A stretch of DNA of 64,000 bases. Source: Paenibacillus graminis (GTDB taxonomy: Bacteria; Bacillota; Bacilli; Paenibacillales; Paenibacillaceae). A model generated the notes under the pieces. It made no database searches. It was not told where the DNA came from and saw only the letters and a program-made list of their open reading frames with translations. Position numbers and translations under genes: made by a program. Below are positions 1 to 7,594 of the stretch, piece after piece (within the stretch, counting starts at the first letter, position 1; each line of letters opens with the position of its first letter). The DNA is taken from assembly GCF_000758705.1 (NCBI RefSeq), contig NZ_CP009287.1:3348001-3412000 (forward strand). The letters are read 5' to 3'.

Positions 1-53
1 ACTTGCTTGTGAACATAGCTGCTATTGACTTAATTATGATAAAAGTGAAGCAC

Positions 54-88
54 AAAAAAGCCCGTCAACCTTAACCGGGGCTTTTTTT
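54..88. terminator. Terminator downstream of the DNA ligase gene
   Basis: An A6 run and AAGCCC pair with GGGGCTTTTTTT across a short loop. The hairpin has a T run on the plus strand and, read on the minus strand, also ends in Ts right after the stop codon of the ligase gene at 91. It can therefore end transcription from either side. Confidence 0.8.
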
Positions 89-90
89 GT

Positions 91-954
91 TTAAATGATA
101 AACTCCGTAAAGACTGGACTCCGCAGCAAACCGGATTTGGTCCAGTTCCTCATTCGCACCTTGGCCCGCAGCCGTGGCTCCAGGTGTACAAACTCCTTAT
201 CTTCCCCGGTCACCAACTGGCCGGACACTCCCCGAAATGCTTGCTTGTGGAGCGGGGATGCCCCGAACTCAATAATCCCAGCTGGACGCAACTCGCCGGA
301 CGTACCGGATGGGACTGCAGCAAGCCACCCAAATTCTCCCTTACGATATCCCGTGATATAAACCTCTACATAGGTCCAGTTAATTACCTTTTGCCAAGCG
401 TGAGATCTTCGGCCGACTTCGTAGATACTGTTCTTTCGCTTGCCCACGACACCCTCCATGCCCCGTGCCTCAATCTGATTAAATAACGCCTCACCAGCGC
501 CGTCTACATACGGCACTATACCGAAGCTGCCGGAGGGGAGAAACAATCCTGCCAATATCTCCTTGCGGCGTAGCAGCGGCAATCCAGTGAGATCTTGACC
601 TTTGTACATCAAAATATCAAAGATGCCGAAATAGGCCGGCATGGTGGTTGTGAGCTGTTTTATCTTGTCTGCCCGGCGTGCTTGGAACCGGCTCATGACA
701 GCCTCGAAATCAGATACGCGGGTTGCTGGATCAACACAGGCAACCTCACCGTCGAGGATCACATCGTCTGCAAAGGGGAGTTGCAATTCGGGGTACTGCC
801 GGGTACAGTCGTTATTGTGGCGGGTGTACAATCTGACCTTCCCATCCTGTTGCGAGTAGATCAATCGGTGACCGTCTATCTTTGGTTCATATATAAAATC
901 ACTGTGGCTAAACGGCCCGGGAGCCGTTTGTAGCAGCATAGGGGATATAAACAT
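91..954 (-). CDS. ATP-dependent DNA ligase, small stand-alone type
   Basis: This 287-residue protein looks like a minimal ATP-dependent DNA ligase: adenylation domain followed by an OB fold, with no polymerase or nuclease domain. The nucleotidyltransferase motif I is EPKIDGHR, with the adenylated lysine at about residue 25. Further motifs are DGEVACVD near residue 70, EGVVGKRKNS near 168 and the motif V lysine in WQKVINW near 189. Such ligases are related to the ligase part of LigD in bacterial end joining and to phage ligases, and seal nicks using ATP; the replicative ligase in Firmicutes uses NAD. No ku gene lies next to it. An AGGAGG ribosome binding site sits 6 bases upstream of the ATG, inside an inverted repeat. 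The family call is firm; the pathway is inference. Confidence 0.9.
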   Translation of the reverse strand: MFISPMLLQTAPGPFSHSDFIYEPKIDGHRLIYSQQDGKVRLYTRHNNDCTRQYPELQLPFADDVILDGEVACVDPATRVSDFEAVMSRFQARRADKIKQLTTTMPAYFGIFDILMYKGQDLTGLPLLRRKEILAGLFLPSGSFGIVPYVDGAGEALFNQIEARGMEGVVGKRKNSIYEVGRRSHAWQKVINWTYVEVYITGYRKGEFGWLAAVPSGTSGELRPAGIIEFGASPLHKQAFRGVSGQLVTGEDKEFVHLEPRLRAKVRMRNWTKSGLLRSPVFTEFII

Positions 955-960
955 TGAAAA

Positions 961-1006
961 CCTCCTCTATCCAATTATAGCGTTATGCTACAGAGGATAG
1001 AGGAGG
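961..1006 (-). promoter_or_regulatory. 12-bp inverted repeat over ligase ribosome binding site and -10 region
   Basis: CCTCCTCTATCC (961-972) is repeated as an exact inverted copy GGATAGAGGAGG (995-1006) around a 22-base loop. On the minus strand the downstream arm contains the ribosome binding site of the ligase gene. The loop contains TATAAT, a plausible -10 box (minus strand, plus coordinates about 974-979); no good -35 box was seen. The repeat could be a protein operator or, if transcription starts upstream of it, a hairpin hiding the ribosome binding site. Confidence 0.55.
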
Positions 1007-1102
1007 TAAGTGCTGGTAAGGATTATTCGGTTGTTGTGTACTCACTTACTTCAAAGGTGAGGATTTTATCAAAGACAACATAATCTTTACGTTTTTTGAA
1101 GG

Positions 1103-1240
1103 GTTAGGCTGCTTCAGTCAATTGATTCAGTCCTCCGCAACGAATTGGAGAACTACTATTTAAATAGTGCATTAGAAGCGGTAAGAACGTCTTATAGAAA
1201 AGGGATACTTGAAGCCTCGGAATTAAGAATGCATCTGTAA
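1103..1240 (+). pseudogene. Possible remnant of a short gene
   Basis: An open frame ends in a stop at 1238-1240. Its last 37 residues, from SVLRNELENYY to ASELRMHL, look protein-like (charged, amphipathic), but there is no start codon with a ribosome binding site and a stop lies just upstream. It may be the decayed tail of a small coding gene. I do not recognise the family. Confidence 0.2.
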
Positions 1241-1258
1241 GGGTTGAATTTTAATTTT

Positions 1259-1280
1259 CGTCAACAATTCGTCAACAATT
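1259..1280. repeat. Tandem direct repeat of 11 bp, two copies
   Basis: CGTCAACAATT occurs twice in tandem (1259-1269 and 1270-1280). It lies in a 650-base stretch without a convincing gene, between the ligase gene and rsmD. Such paired short repeats are typical of protein binding sites, including integrase arm sites, but no integrase gene is present in the window. Confidence 0.5.
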
Positions 1281-1357
1281 GGGTGAAAATTTAGTTATAA
1301 ATCAACTGATGAATGGCAGAAAGACCTTGATACATAAGGGTTTGTAGAATAAAAATC

Positions 1358-1382
1358 GAGGCTCCCTTTCGGGAGCCTCTTT
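1358..1382. terminator. Hairpin terminator upstream of rsmD
   Basis: GAGGCTCCC and GGGAGCCTC form a perfect 9-bp stem with a 4-base loop, followed by TTT on the plus strand and by a run of Ts on the minus strand. It insulates rsmD from the gene-poor stretch before it. Confidence 0.75.
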
Positions 1383-1556
1383 CATGGGAGAGGAGAAACC
1401 GGACGAAGAGCTTATGGGGAAACGTAAGCCTGCTCCGCGGTTGTCTACGACATTTTGTGATGTCGATAATTACATGATGTCCCTGAATGCCCAAACTTAT
1501 ACACGCGAAGCTGGAAATAATCTGTTAGCTTTTATTTTGACACAGACAGACATTTT

Positions 1557-1585
1557 TTTATTTCGATAGACAATTGTGGTACTAT
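1557..1585 (+). promoter_or_regulatory. Probable promoter of rsmD-coaD
   Basis: An extended -10 box, TGgTACTAT (-10 hexamer 1580-1585), lies about 60 bases before the rsmD start. The -35 hexamer at 17-base spacing is a weak TTTATT. A TTGACA at 1537-1542 has no partner at proper distance. Confidence 0.4.
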
Positions 1586-1647
1586 AGGCTTGGACTTGTG
1601 CCTTGAAAGGCATAATAAACAGAGACATAAGAGCAGGTGAATCCGCG

Positions 1648-2256
1648 GTGAGAGTTGTATCGGGAAGTGCAAAAGGGAGGCCTCTGAAGAGTGTTCCGGG
1701 GACCGGGACAAGACCAACTACTGATAAGGTCAAGGAAGCGATGTTCAGTATGATCGGCCCTTATTTTGATGGGGGAGCCGCATTGGATTTGTTCGCCGGG
1801 ACAGGAGGGCTTGGTATTGAAGCCTTGAGCAGGGGGATGGATCAGGCCGTTTTTGTGGATATGGAGCAAAAGAGCATTGATACGGTGCGTGCGAATCTGA
1901 AGGCTGCCAGGGTCGAAGAGCAGGCAGAGGTTTACCGCAATGATGCCGGAAGAGCGCTTAGTGCACTGGAGAAAAGGGGGCGTTCCTTCGATCTGGTCTT
2001 CCTTGATCCTCCATACAGGCTTAAGTACGGGAATGAGCTGATGCTGACGATGGTTCAAAAGGGGCTGCTCCGTCAGGACGCTGTGATTGTGCTGGAGCAT
2101 GAATCCAGCTATGAATATCCGGAGGTCATTCCGGGATTCCGTAGAACACGGCAAGCCGTATACGGAGAGACGGCGGTGTCTATTTATAAGTATGAGGCTT
2201 CTCCCCAAGAAGAAACGGGGAATGCCAAGGAGGGTAATGATGAGTCTGCAGATTAG
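1648..2256 (+). CDS. rsmD: 16S rRNA (guanine-966-N2)-methyltransferase RsmD
   Basis: RsmD methylates N2 of G966 (E. coli numbering) of 16S rRNA during 30S assembly, using S-adenosylmethionine. The 202-residue protein has the family opening VRVVSGSAKGRPLK, the SAM-binding loop DLFAGTGGLGIEALSRG near residue 48 and the catalytic motif DPPY near residue 122. I chose the GTG at 1648 because it gives the standard N-terminus and follows AGCAGGTGA; an ATG at 1603 would add an unconserved extension. The 3' end overlaps coaD by 17 bases, as in the ylbH-coaD pair of Bacillus, so the two are co-transcribed. Confidence 0.95.
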   Translation: MRVVSGSAKGRPLKSVPGTGTRPTTDKVKEAMFSMIGPYFDGGAALDLFAGTGGLGIEALSRGMDQAVFVDMEQKSIDTVRANLKAARVEEQAEVYRNDAGRALSALEKRGRSFDLVFLDPPYRLKYGNELMLTMVQKGLLRQDAVIVLEHESSYEYPEVIPGFRRTRQAVYGETAVSIYKYEASPQEETGNAKEGNDESAD

Positions 2257-2761
2257 AAAAGAACGTGTCGCCATCTATCCGGGTACTTTTGATCCGGTGA
2301 CGATGGGACATATGGATATTATTCAGCGCGCAGCGAAACAGTTCGACAGACTGATTGTTGCCGTTCTTAACAACTTAAGTAAAAACCCGTTATTCTCCGT
2401 TGAAGAGCGGACGGATTTGCTCCGGCAAGCCACCCAGGACATTCCTAATGTAGAAGTAGACAGTTTCCGTGATCTGCTGGTCAACTATGTCCGGCAAAAG
2501 GATGCCCAGGTCATCGTCCGCGGTATCCGGACAGTGACCGATTTTGAATATGAACTGCAGAATGCCTCCATTAACCATAATCTGGACCCCGATGCGGAAA
2601 CCATATTTATGATGACCAATCCGAAGTACTCCTATCTTAGTTCAAGTGTAGTGAAAGAGATTGCACATTTCGGCGGGAACGTCTCCGATTTTGTGACACC
2701 TGAAGTAGAACAGGCAATGAAGCTCAAATTCAAGCGGATGGACGGCGAAATGAAGCCATAA
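2240..2761 (+). CDS. coaD: Phosphopantetheine adenylyltransferase
   Basis: CoaD transfers AMP to 4'-phosphopantetheine to make dephospho-CoA, the penultimate step of coenzyme A synthesis. The 173-residue length is normal. The nucleotidyltransferase motif appears as YPGTFDPVTMGH near the N-terminus, and the second nucleotide-binding motif as YLSSSVVKEIA near residue 128. The start is the second of two adjacent ATGs, 5 bases after AAGGAGG. It overlaps rsmD upstream, and its 3' end overlaps the convergent ylbJ gene by 32 bases. Confidence 0.97.
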   Translation: MSLQIRKERVAIYPGTFDPVTMGHMDIIQRAAKQFDRLIVAVLNNLSKNPLFSVEERTDLLRQATQDIPNVEVDSFRDLLVNYVRQKDAQVIVRGIRTVTDFEYELQNASINHNLDPDAETIFMMTNPKYSYLSSSVVKEIAHFGGNVSDFVTPEVEQAMKLKFKRMDGEMKP

Positions 2762-3959
2762 CATAAACAACCGCAGATAGAGCTAATAATAAGAGCAGGA
2801 TCAGAGATTGCAAGCCCAGTATCTGGGGCAAAAGCCTCCAGACCGTTGCGGGGGCTGCAATACCTGGCAGCAGTTGATCTTCCGGTACAGTGGCAACAGG
2901 CAATACAGCTGTTTGAAGATTCAATAGCGGCTTCCATAATAAGAGAGTGAACAAGAAGGCATAGATTCCGTGCAGGAGCCGGTTGGCAGCATAGGGCAAA
3001 AAACGCACGCCGGCTTGCTTAAGCAGAGTCAGCGCTTGAAGCTGTCCGCATATACCGCTCCAGCCGAGGGCAGCCGACAGCAAGGCCGCTCTAAGGAGGT
3101 CTGCGGAACTGAAGGAAGGAAGCCCCGATGGTCCGGCGCTAAGCGCATGAGCTCCGAGATGAATCTCCAGCACGCCGGCTGCCAGTGCCTGTGGAAGCTG
3201 CGGGAACATGGAGGCCGTTATGTTGATGACAACTGCAAAAATGATCATGTAACCACCGACAATCATCAGGTTCTGGACGGCAGAACTTACGGACTCTCCA
3301 AGCAGTCTGCCGAAGCTGCGCCCATCCCGTTCACGGGCCGCTACAGCTGCCCGGTAGACGCGTCTTGGCAGGGAGGTTTTTTTGCGGTTCGCCTCAGTAA
3401 GGAGCGTACCCATATTCCCGGAGCGTCCCCCGATTAGAGCAGAAGTACAACCAGCGGACAGGCCGGCAAGCCAGTGAATGGCCAAAAGCGCATAGCCTGA
3501 TGCAGGGCTATGCAGAAATGCTGCACCCACGACGATCAGCAAGGTGACCGGGCTGGCATAATGTGCGAGTGATGCCAGCCTTCCGGCTTCCTTATCCGTA
3601 ATGCTGCCCTGCTTGTGCAGCTGCATAACGGCGCCTGCACCGGCGGGAAAGCCGGCAGTCATTCCAAGGACTAACGTCCAGCCGCTGGCGCCGGGCAGAC
3701 GGAAGATCCGTTTCATCAGCGGCTCCAGCAGTACACCAAGGCTGTGGATTACTCCCGAGGCCGCAAGCATTTCCGAGAGAATCAGAAAAGGCAGCAGGGC
3801 CGGAAAAACAAGGGTCCACCACAGCTTGAGGCCTTGCAATGAGGCTGCGAAGGAGGACTCCGGCGCGGACACGATTGCGGCGGCCAGCAGGATGGCTGCA
3901 GTTCCGCCGACAAATGGAGCAGCACCTGAGGTTATCCGGTGTATTTTAATGTGATTCAT
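2730..3959 (-). CDS. ylbJ: Sporulation integral membrane protein YlbJ
   Basis: This 409-residue, strongly hydrophobic protein matches YlbJ, a sporulation membrane protein with nucleoside-transporter-like gate repeats that is needed for normal spore cortex. Recognisable stretches are FPALLPFLILSEMLAASG near residue 60 and the glycine-rich GMTAGFPAGAGAV near 105. About eight to nine membrane segments can be seen. I chose the ATG at 3959, about 9 bases after GAGGTG; a GTG at 3971 overlaps that ribosome binding site. As in Bacillus it lies between coaD and ylbL, but here it is inverted. Confidence 0.9.
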   Translation of the reverse strand: MNHIKIHRITSGAAPFVGGTAAILLAAAIVSAPESSFAASLQGLKLWWTLVFPALLPFLILSEMLAASGVIHSLGVLLEPLMKRIFRLPGASGWTLVLGMTAGFPAGAGAVMQLHKQGSITDKEAGRLASLAHYASPVTLLIVVGAAFLHSPASGYALLAIHWLAGLSAGCTSALIGGRSGNMGTLLTEANRKKTSLPRRVYRAAVAARERDGRSFGRLLGESVSSAVQNLMIVGGYMIIFAVVINITASMFPQLPQALAAGVLEIHLGAHALSAGPSGLPSFSSADLLRAALLSAALGWSGICGQLQALTLLKQAGVRFLPYAANRLLHGIYAFLFTLLLWKPLLNLQTAVLPVATVPEDQLLPGIAAPATVWRLLPQILGLQSLILLLLLALSAVVYVMASFRRPSA

Positions 3960-4095
3960 TTTGGGCTTCACCTCTTCATAGCTTAGGACATGGGCTAAGG
4001 ACTGTTATCAATTTATGCAGATAAGACAACCGTCATGCCTTGGCCCAAGGGATTCCAATGGATAGCCAAGTGCTGTGGGAAAGAAGGGAAAAGCA

Positions 4096-5133
4096 GTGAG
4101 GCAACAAAAACGCCGGGTAGGTTTCCGTGCCACAGCCTACTTGTTCACATTTGTGGTGGTTCTTTATGTTGCGGTATTTATGAATACACCTTATATCGTT
4201 TATCAGCCGGGGAGTGCCTCCGAGGTAGCGCCTATGATTCACGTTCAGAACGCAGATGCGGGTGAAAAAGGCACCTTTATGATGACTACGGTTTCTGCCA
4301 GCTATGCGAATGTTGCGCTTCTCATAGCCTCTGTATTCAATTCGAATTCGGAGGTCGTCCGGAAGGAAACGCGGCTGGGGGATAAGACTGAACAGGAGTA
4401 TGCGGCCGAGCAAGTATACTATATGAACAGCTCACAGTCCTTTGCCGTACAGGCTGCTTATCATGCTGCCAATATCCCTTATAAAGATGTTGTGGACTAT
4501 TTGTATGTGTTCTCGGTGCCTGCAACCGGCAACCGGGAGCAATTCAGACCAGGTGACAAGATTATCAGTGTAGAGGGCAAGACTATCCCTGATCCGGATG
4601 CTTTATCCGCGCTTTTGTCCCACAGGAAGATTGGAGACCCGGTAGATGTCTTGCTGCAGCGGGAAGGCAAGGAAGTGAAGGAATCGGTTAAGCTGGTGGA
4701 GGTCAAGAATCAGGAGACGGGAGCGGTGAAGCCGGGTCTCGGGGTTGTGATTGGAGCCGTGCAGAAGGTTAAGCCCGAAGTGGAAGGGAAAGCGGTAAGC
4801 TTTGTGAATACGGATGTCGGCGGACCCTCCGCCGGGCTGATGTTCACCATGGAGATTATCAATCAATTAACCCCTGGCGATCTGACCAAAGGCCACCGCG
4901 TTGCGGGTACAGGCACTATTGAGGCCGATGGAAACGTAGGCGCTATTGGCGGCGTCAAGCACAAGATTGTCGCAGCGGACCGGAAGGGGGCGGAGATTTT
5001 TTTCGTGCCTGTCAAAAACTATGAAGAAGCCAAGGCGAAGGCTGATCAAATAGGCACGGACATGAAGCTTGTCCCGGTCTCAACCCTTGCCGAGGCGCTC
5101 AAATATATGCAGGAGCTGCCGGTCAAATCCTGA
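4096..5133 (+). CDS. ylbL: YlbL/SepM-type membrane PDZ-Lon serine protease
   Basis: A 345-residue membrane-anchored protease: a single N-terminal membrane segment (about residues 13-33), a PDZ domain (about 115-200, starting near RPGDKIISVEG) and a Lon-type S16 protease domain. The catalytic serine is in GGPSAGLMF and the lysine in GGVKHKIVAADRKGA, the usual Ser-Lys dyad. Family members cleave extracellular substrates: SepM processes a competence peptide in streptococci, and YlbL is linked to checkpoint-protein turnover in Bacillus subtilis. The GTG at 4096 follows AAGAAGGGA at good spacing; a GTG at 4075 lacks one. Its stop overlaps the convergent tmcAL gene. Confidence 0.93.
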   Translation: MRQQKRRVGFRATAYLFTFVVVLYVAVFMNTPYIVYQPGSASEVAPMIHVQNADAGEKGTFMMTTVSASYANVALLIASVFNSNSEVVRKETRLGDKTEQEYAAEQVYYMNSSQSFAVQAAYHAANIPYKDVVDYLYVFSVPATGNREQFRPGDKIISVEGKTIPDPDALSALLSHRKIGDPVDVLLQREGKEVKESVKLVEVKNQETGAVKPGLGVVIGAVQKVKPEVEGKAVSFVNTDVGGPSAGLMFTMEIINQLTPGDLTKGHRVAGTGTIEADGNVGAIGGVKHKIVAADRKGAEIFFVPVKNYEEAKAKADQIGTDMKLVPVSTLAEALKYMQELPVKS

Positions 5134-6361
5134 CCGGCGGCTCCAAATAGTCTCTATAAAGATCAACACGCGACGGATTGACGAAGGCTCCGGCATAAGC
5201 GGTGGCTGCTTGCAGATCTCGTTCCAGCATAGGGTGCGAGAACTGTGACGGACTGGTCACGACTGGCCACGCGGCGCTGTGCTTCATCTGCTTCAGCAGC
5301 TGGCGTCCGCTTTCCCGGAAACCTAGAACTCTGATGTAGCCGGGACCCTGGGCAAGCACGGCCGGAGCCATTTCTTGTTTGCTGTGATTCAGCAAAGCAT
5401 GGATCAGCAGACGCTGCAGCCTGGTGTGCGTATAGCGCTTGCTTTTCAGCGCTTCCAGCAGCCCGGACACCGTAAAGTGCTGGAGCTTGGGCAACACCCG
5501 CAGCAGACGGTTTTCCAGGCCTTCGTTCATATCCTGCAGACTGTGCAGCTCGGCGGCTGTTCGAGTGGCGAGCAGGTGGCGGAGTGGAATCCGGAAGCTT
5601 TCCAGATTCAGCGGTCCTCTGCCTGCCGCATGCTCTCTTTCCAGGATGGACATGCTATAATCCGGCATGTATGCGGCAGGTGATCCGCCCTCTGACAGCA
5701 GCCGGCGGATGGCCGTGGCGCTGGCAATCGGCGACCCGCTCTGCAGCGGGTCGTGAAAGCCTGCGCCGGTGCGCGGCGCGGTCAGGGGTCTGATCTTGCT
5801 GCCGAGCCGCCGCAGCGCGATCAGATAGTGCAGGCCGAGGCTGTTGTTCGGCTGGCGCAACAGCCCGGCAGCACCCGAGCGTCTCTCCTCTTCCGGGAGA
5901 GACGCTTCCCAGGCTGACGCCGCAGCTGCGCTATACGCGGCGGGGAAGCTCGCCCCCAGCGCCATGCGGCGGCGGATCTCACCCTGCAGCGCGCTGCTCT
6001 CATCGGCCAGAAATTCGGCCATCGGGAGCAGTGCGCTCAAAGTCCCTGCTTCGGAGCCGAAGCACAAGCTGTCCACGACTCCGGTCGCTTCCAGCAGAGC
6101 TACTGCTCCGAAGGCGAACCACTCCGCCGGCTGAACGGCATACGCCACCGGCAGCTCAATCACGACATCGGCGCCCATGTGAAGCGCCATCTCCGTGCGG
6201 GCCTGCTTGCTGACCGCCGCCGGTTCGCCGCGCTGGGTGAACGGACCGCTCATGATGACAATCGAGCGGTCCGCGCCGGACAACTTCTTGGCCTCTGCGA
6301 AGTGGTGGACATGCCCGTTATGTAAAGGGTTGTACTCTGCAATAATACCGACCGTAGTCAA
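5123..6361 (-). CDS. tmcAL: tRNA(Met) cytidine acetate ligase TmcAL (YlbM)
   Basis: TmcAL activates acetate with ATP and forms N4-acetylcytidine at the wobble base C34 of elongator tRNA-Met, which prevents AUA misreading. The 412-residue protein starts with the nucleotidyltransferase-like motif MTTVGIIAEYNPLHNGHVHH, and GPFTQRGEPA follows near residue 40. It has normal length and no visible defects. The start is TTG at 6361, preceded by GGAGTG at about 9 bases. The gene is convergent with ylbL and divergent from ylbN. The middle of the gene (about 5700-6200) is locally GC-rich. Confidence 0.93.
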   Translation of the reverse strand: MTTVGIIAEYNPLHNGHVHHFAEAKKLSGADRSIVIMSGPFTQRGEPAAVSKQARTEMALHMGADVVIELPVAYAVQPAEWFAFGAVALLEATGVVDSLCFGSEAGTLSALLPMAEFLADESSALQGEIRRRMALGASFPAAYSAAAASAWEASLPEEERRSGAAGLLRQPNNSLGLHYLIALRRLGSKIRPLTAPRTGAGFHDPLQSGSPIASATAIRRLLSEGGSPAAYMPDYSMSILEREHAAGRGPLNLESFRIPLRHLLATRTAAELHSLQDMNEGLENRLLRVLPKLQHFTVSGLLEALKSKRYTHTRLQRLLIHALLNHSKQEMAPAVLAQGPGYIRVLGFRESGRQLLKQMKHSAAWPVVTSPSQFSHPMLERDLQAATAYAGAFVNPSRVDLYRDYLEPPVRI

Positions 6362-6452
6362 TTTAGTTTCACTCCGATTCCGGACCTGTAAGAAATCCTT
6401 TTAGCTATATCATAAATTGTCCGGAACACTGAAACAATATAAAGGGAAATGG

Positions 6453-6482
6453 TTGACAAAGTCCGGTAATAATAGGTATAAT
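6453..6482 (+). promoter_or_regulatory. Sigma-A promoter of ylbN-rpmF
   Basis: TTGACA (6453-6458), an 18-base spacer and a perfect TATAAT (6477-6482) lie about 28 bases before the ylbN start codon. It is one of the best sigma-A type promoters in the window. Confidence 0.85.
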
Positions 6483-6509
6483 AAATTTTGTTTGTTTGGA
6501 GTGATGATT

Positions 6510-7031
6510 ATGAAGATTCACTTTCGCAAATTAGCTAATGCCGACGAGCCTCTGCACATTCAGGAAACGCTGGATGTCAGCGAACTTGTCAAAGGGCGAA
6601 AGGATATACTTGCTGTTGCACCGCTCTCAGTGGACCTTAAAGCGCTGCCCGCGGACACCGATTGTGTGAACGTGGTGGGGAAATTGAACGGGAATGTGGA
6701 TATGTTATGTGCACGTTGCCTTACAGAGGTTAACAGTAAATTGAACATTCCTTTTGCTGAGACTTTCAAATGGCTTAAGCAGCCGCTTCTTCCCGAAGAT
6801 GAAGATGAGGAACTCATTTACATCGAGGATGAGATTGTGGATCTTGTCCCGTTTGTGGAAGAAAACTTCGTACTGCACTTGCCGGACTCGGTATTGTGCA
6901 AGGCAGACTGTCTTGGTCTTTGTCAGAAATGCGGACAAAATTTGAACGAAGGCACCTGCAGTTGCGACAACACAGTGATCGATCCTCGACTTGCTGCGTT
7001 GAAAGGATTCTTTACCAAGCAAGATGACTAA
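6510..7031 (+). CDS. ylbN: YceD/YlbN family protein (DUF177)
   Basis: A 173-residue member of the YceD/DUF177 family, which almost always precedes rpmF. In bacteria and plastids the family is linked to large-subunit rRNA accumulation, probably 23S rRNA processing; the exact role is unsettled. Visible features are CARCLTEV near residue 70 and a C-terminal pair of cysteine knuckles in CQKCGQNLNEGTC, a probable metal site. The middle is acidic (LPEDEDEEL). The start is the ATG at 6510 after TTGGAG. rpmF follows 53 bases downstream. Confidence 0.9.
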   Translation: MKIHFRKLANADEPLHIQETLDVSELVKGRKDILAVAPLSVDLKALPADTDCVNVVGKLNGNVDMLCARCLTEVNSKLNIPFAETFKWLKQPLLPEDEDEELIYIEDEIVDLVPFVEENFVLHLPDSVLCKADCLGLCQKCGQNLNEGTCSCDNTVIDPRLAALKGFFTKQDD

Positions 7032-7084
7032 GAACAAATCCCGAGTGATAACGGGTTACAACAGAATCAGGAGGTGTAACACAA

Positions 7085-7258
7085 ATGGCAGTACCTCAAC
7101 GGAGAACGTCCAAAACACGCCGTGACAAACGCCGCACCCACTTCAAACTGGTGGTGCCGGGCATGGTGAAATGCGAACAATGCGGAGAGCTGAAACTGGC
7201 TCACCACGTATGCAAAGTTTGCGGAACTTACAAAGCTAGAGAGATCATCAAACAATAG
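7085..7258 (+). CDS. rpmF: 50S ribosomal protein L32
   Basis: This 57-residue basic protein is L32: it starts [19 protein letters not shown] and ends with a zinc ribbon made of CEQC and CKVC pairs. It belongs to the zinc-binding (C+) form of L32. The start ATG follows AGGAGGTG. It sits just after ylbN in the usual order and is followed by a terminator. Confidence 0.98.
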   Translation: MAVPQRRTSKTRRDKRRTHFKLVVPGMVKCEQCGELKLAHHVCKVCGTYKAREIIKQ

Positions 7259-7272
7259 TTTGAATACAAAAG

Positions 7273-7307
7273 TAGCACTTCATCTGTTGGTGAGGTGCTA
7301 TTTTTTT
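7273..7307 (+). terminator. Terminator after rpmF
   Basis: TAGCACTTCA and TGAGGTGCTA form a stem with one G-T type mismatch, followed immediately by seven Ts. Confidence 0.8.
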
Positions 7308-7349
7308 GCATGTAGGGATGGCCCCACAGGGGTGCTTGGAAGTCAACGC

Positions 7350-7378
7350 TTTATTTTTGGCGCGGCATGCTTTATACT
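7350..7378 (+). promoter_or_regulatory. Promoter of the fapR operon
   Basis: A -10 box TATACT (7373-7378) lies directly upstream of the FapR operator, with a weak TTTATT at 17-base spacing. The position is inferred mainly from the operator, which in known FapR promoters overlaps the transcription start. Confidence 0.5.
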
Positions 7379-7382
7379 ACAT

Positions 7383-7402
7383 ATTAGTACCTGGTTCTAA
7401 TT
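7383..7402 (+). promoter_or_regulatory. FapR operator
   Basis: ATTAGTACCTGGTTCTAATT closely fits the FapR consensus ATTAGTACCTGATACTAAT of Bacillus. It lies 5 bases after the -10 box of the fapR operon, so FapR bound here would block transcription of its own gene and of the lipid genes behind it. Malonyl-CoA or malonyl-ACP is the known inducer. Confidence 0.9.
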
Positions 7403-7430
7403 ATTTAGAATCTTATAGATATGACGACAG

Positions 7431-7460
7431 CGGCCCTTCCTAAGGCCGGATGCTTTTTTT
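7431..7460 (+). terminator. Possible attenuator hairpin in the fapR leader
   Basis: CGGCCCTT and TAAGGCCG pair with one bulge, followed by GATGC and seven Ts (7454-7460). It lies between the operator and fapR, so it would end transcripts prematurely if active. No alternative antiterminator pairing was worked out. Confidence 0.45.
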
Positions 7461-7497
7461 CGATATATAAGGATGTACAGGGTTCACTCTATGATTC

Positions 7498-7570
7498 CCC
7501 TTATATTTATCGCAGAAACGGATGCCGTCCTTTCATGGGCGTTAGAAGCCGTTTCCGCTTGGCATGTGCC
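7498..7570 (+). repeat. Structured leader element, copy 1 (fapR)
   Basis: This stretch begins CCTTATATTTATCGCAGAAACG and ends with GAAGCCGTTTCC plus a small hairpin (GGCATGTGCC). GAAACGG pairs with CCGTTTC around an inner CCGTCC/GGGCG segment. The same sequence frame recurs before smc at 14704-14773, and part of it at 24840-24860. It lies directly before the fapR ribosome binding site. Confidence 0.6.
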
Positions 7571-7594
7571 AGGAGGTGAGCCGCCATAGAGCGG

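Noticed and set aside
1..1400. Active prophage or integrative element
   Set aside because: No integrase, capsid, portal or replication gene is visible; only the ligase gene and short repeats remain.
1384..1569. Short open frame downstream of the terminator before rsmD
   Set aside because: No ribosome binding site, runs into the rsmD promoter region and looks random.
3601..3954. Plus-strand open frame opposite ylbJ
   Set aside because: It is the shadow of a well-supported membrane protein gene; no ribosome binding site and no protein-like motif.
7498..7570. Leader element considered as a known riboswitch (c-di-GMP, preQ1, T-box)
   Set aside because: None of the conserved core sequences of these classes is present.
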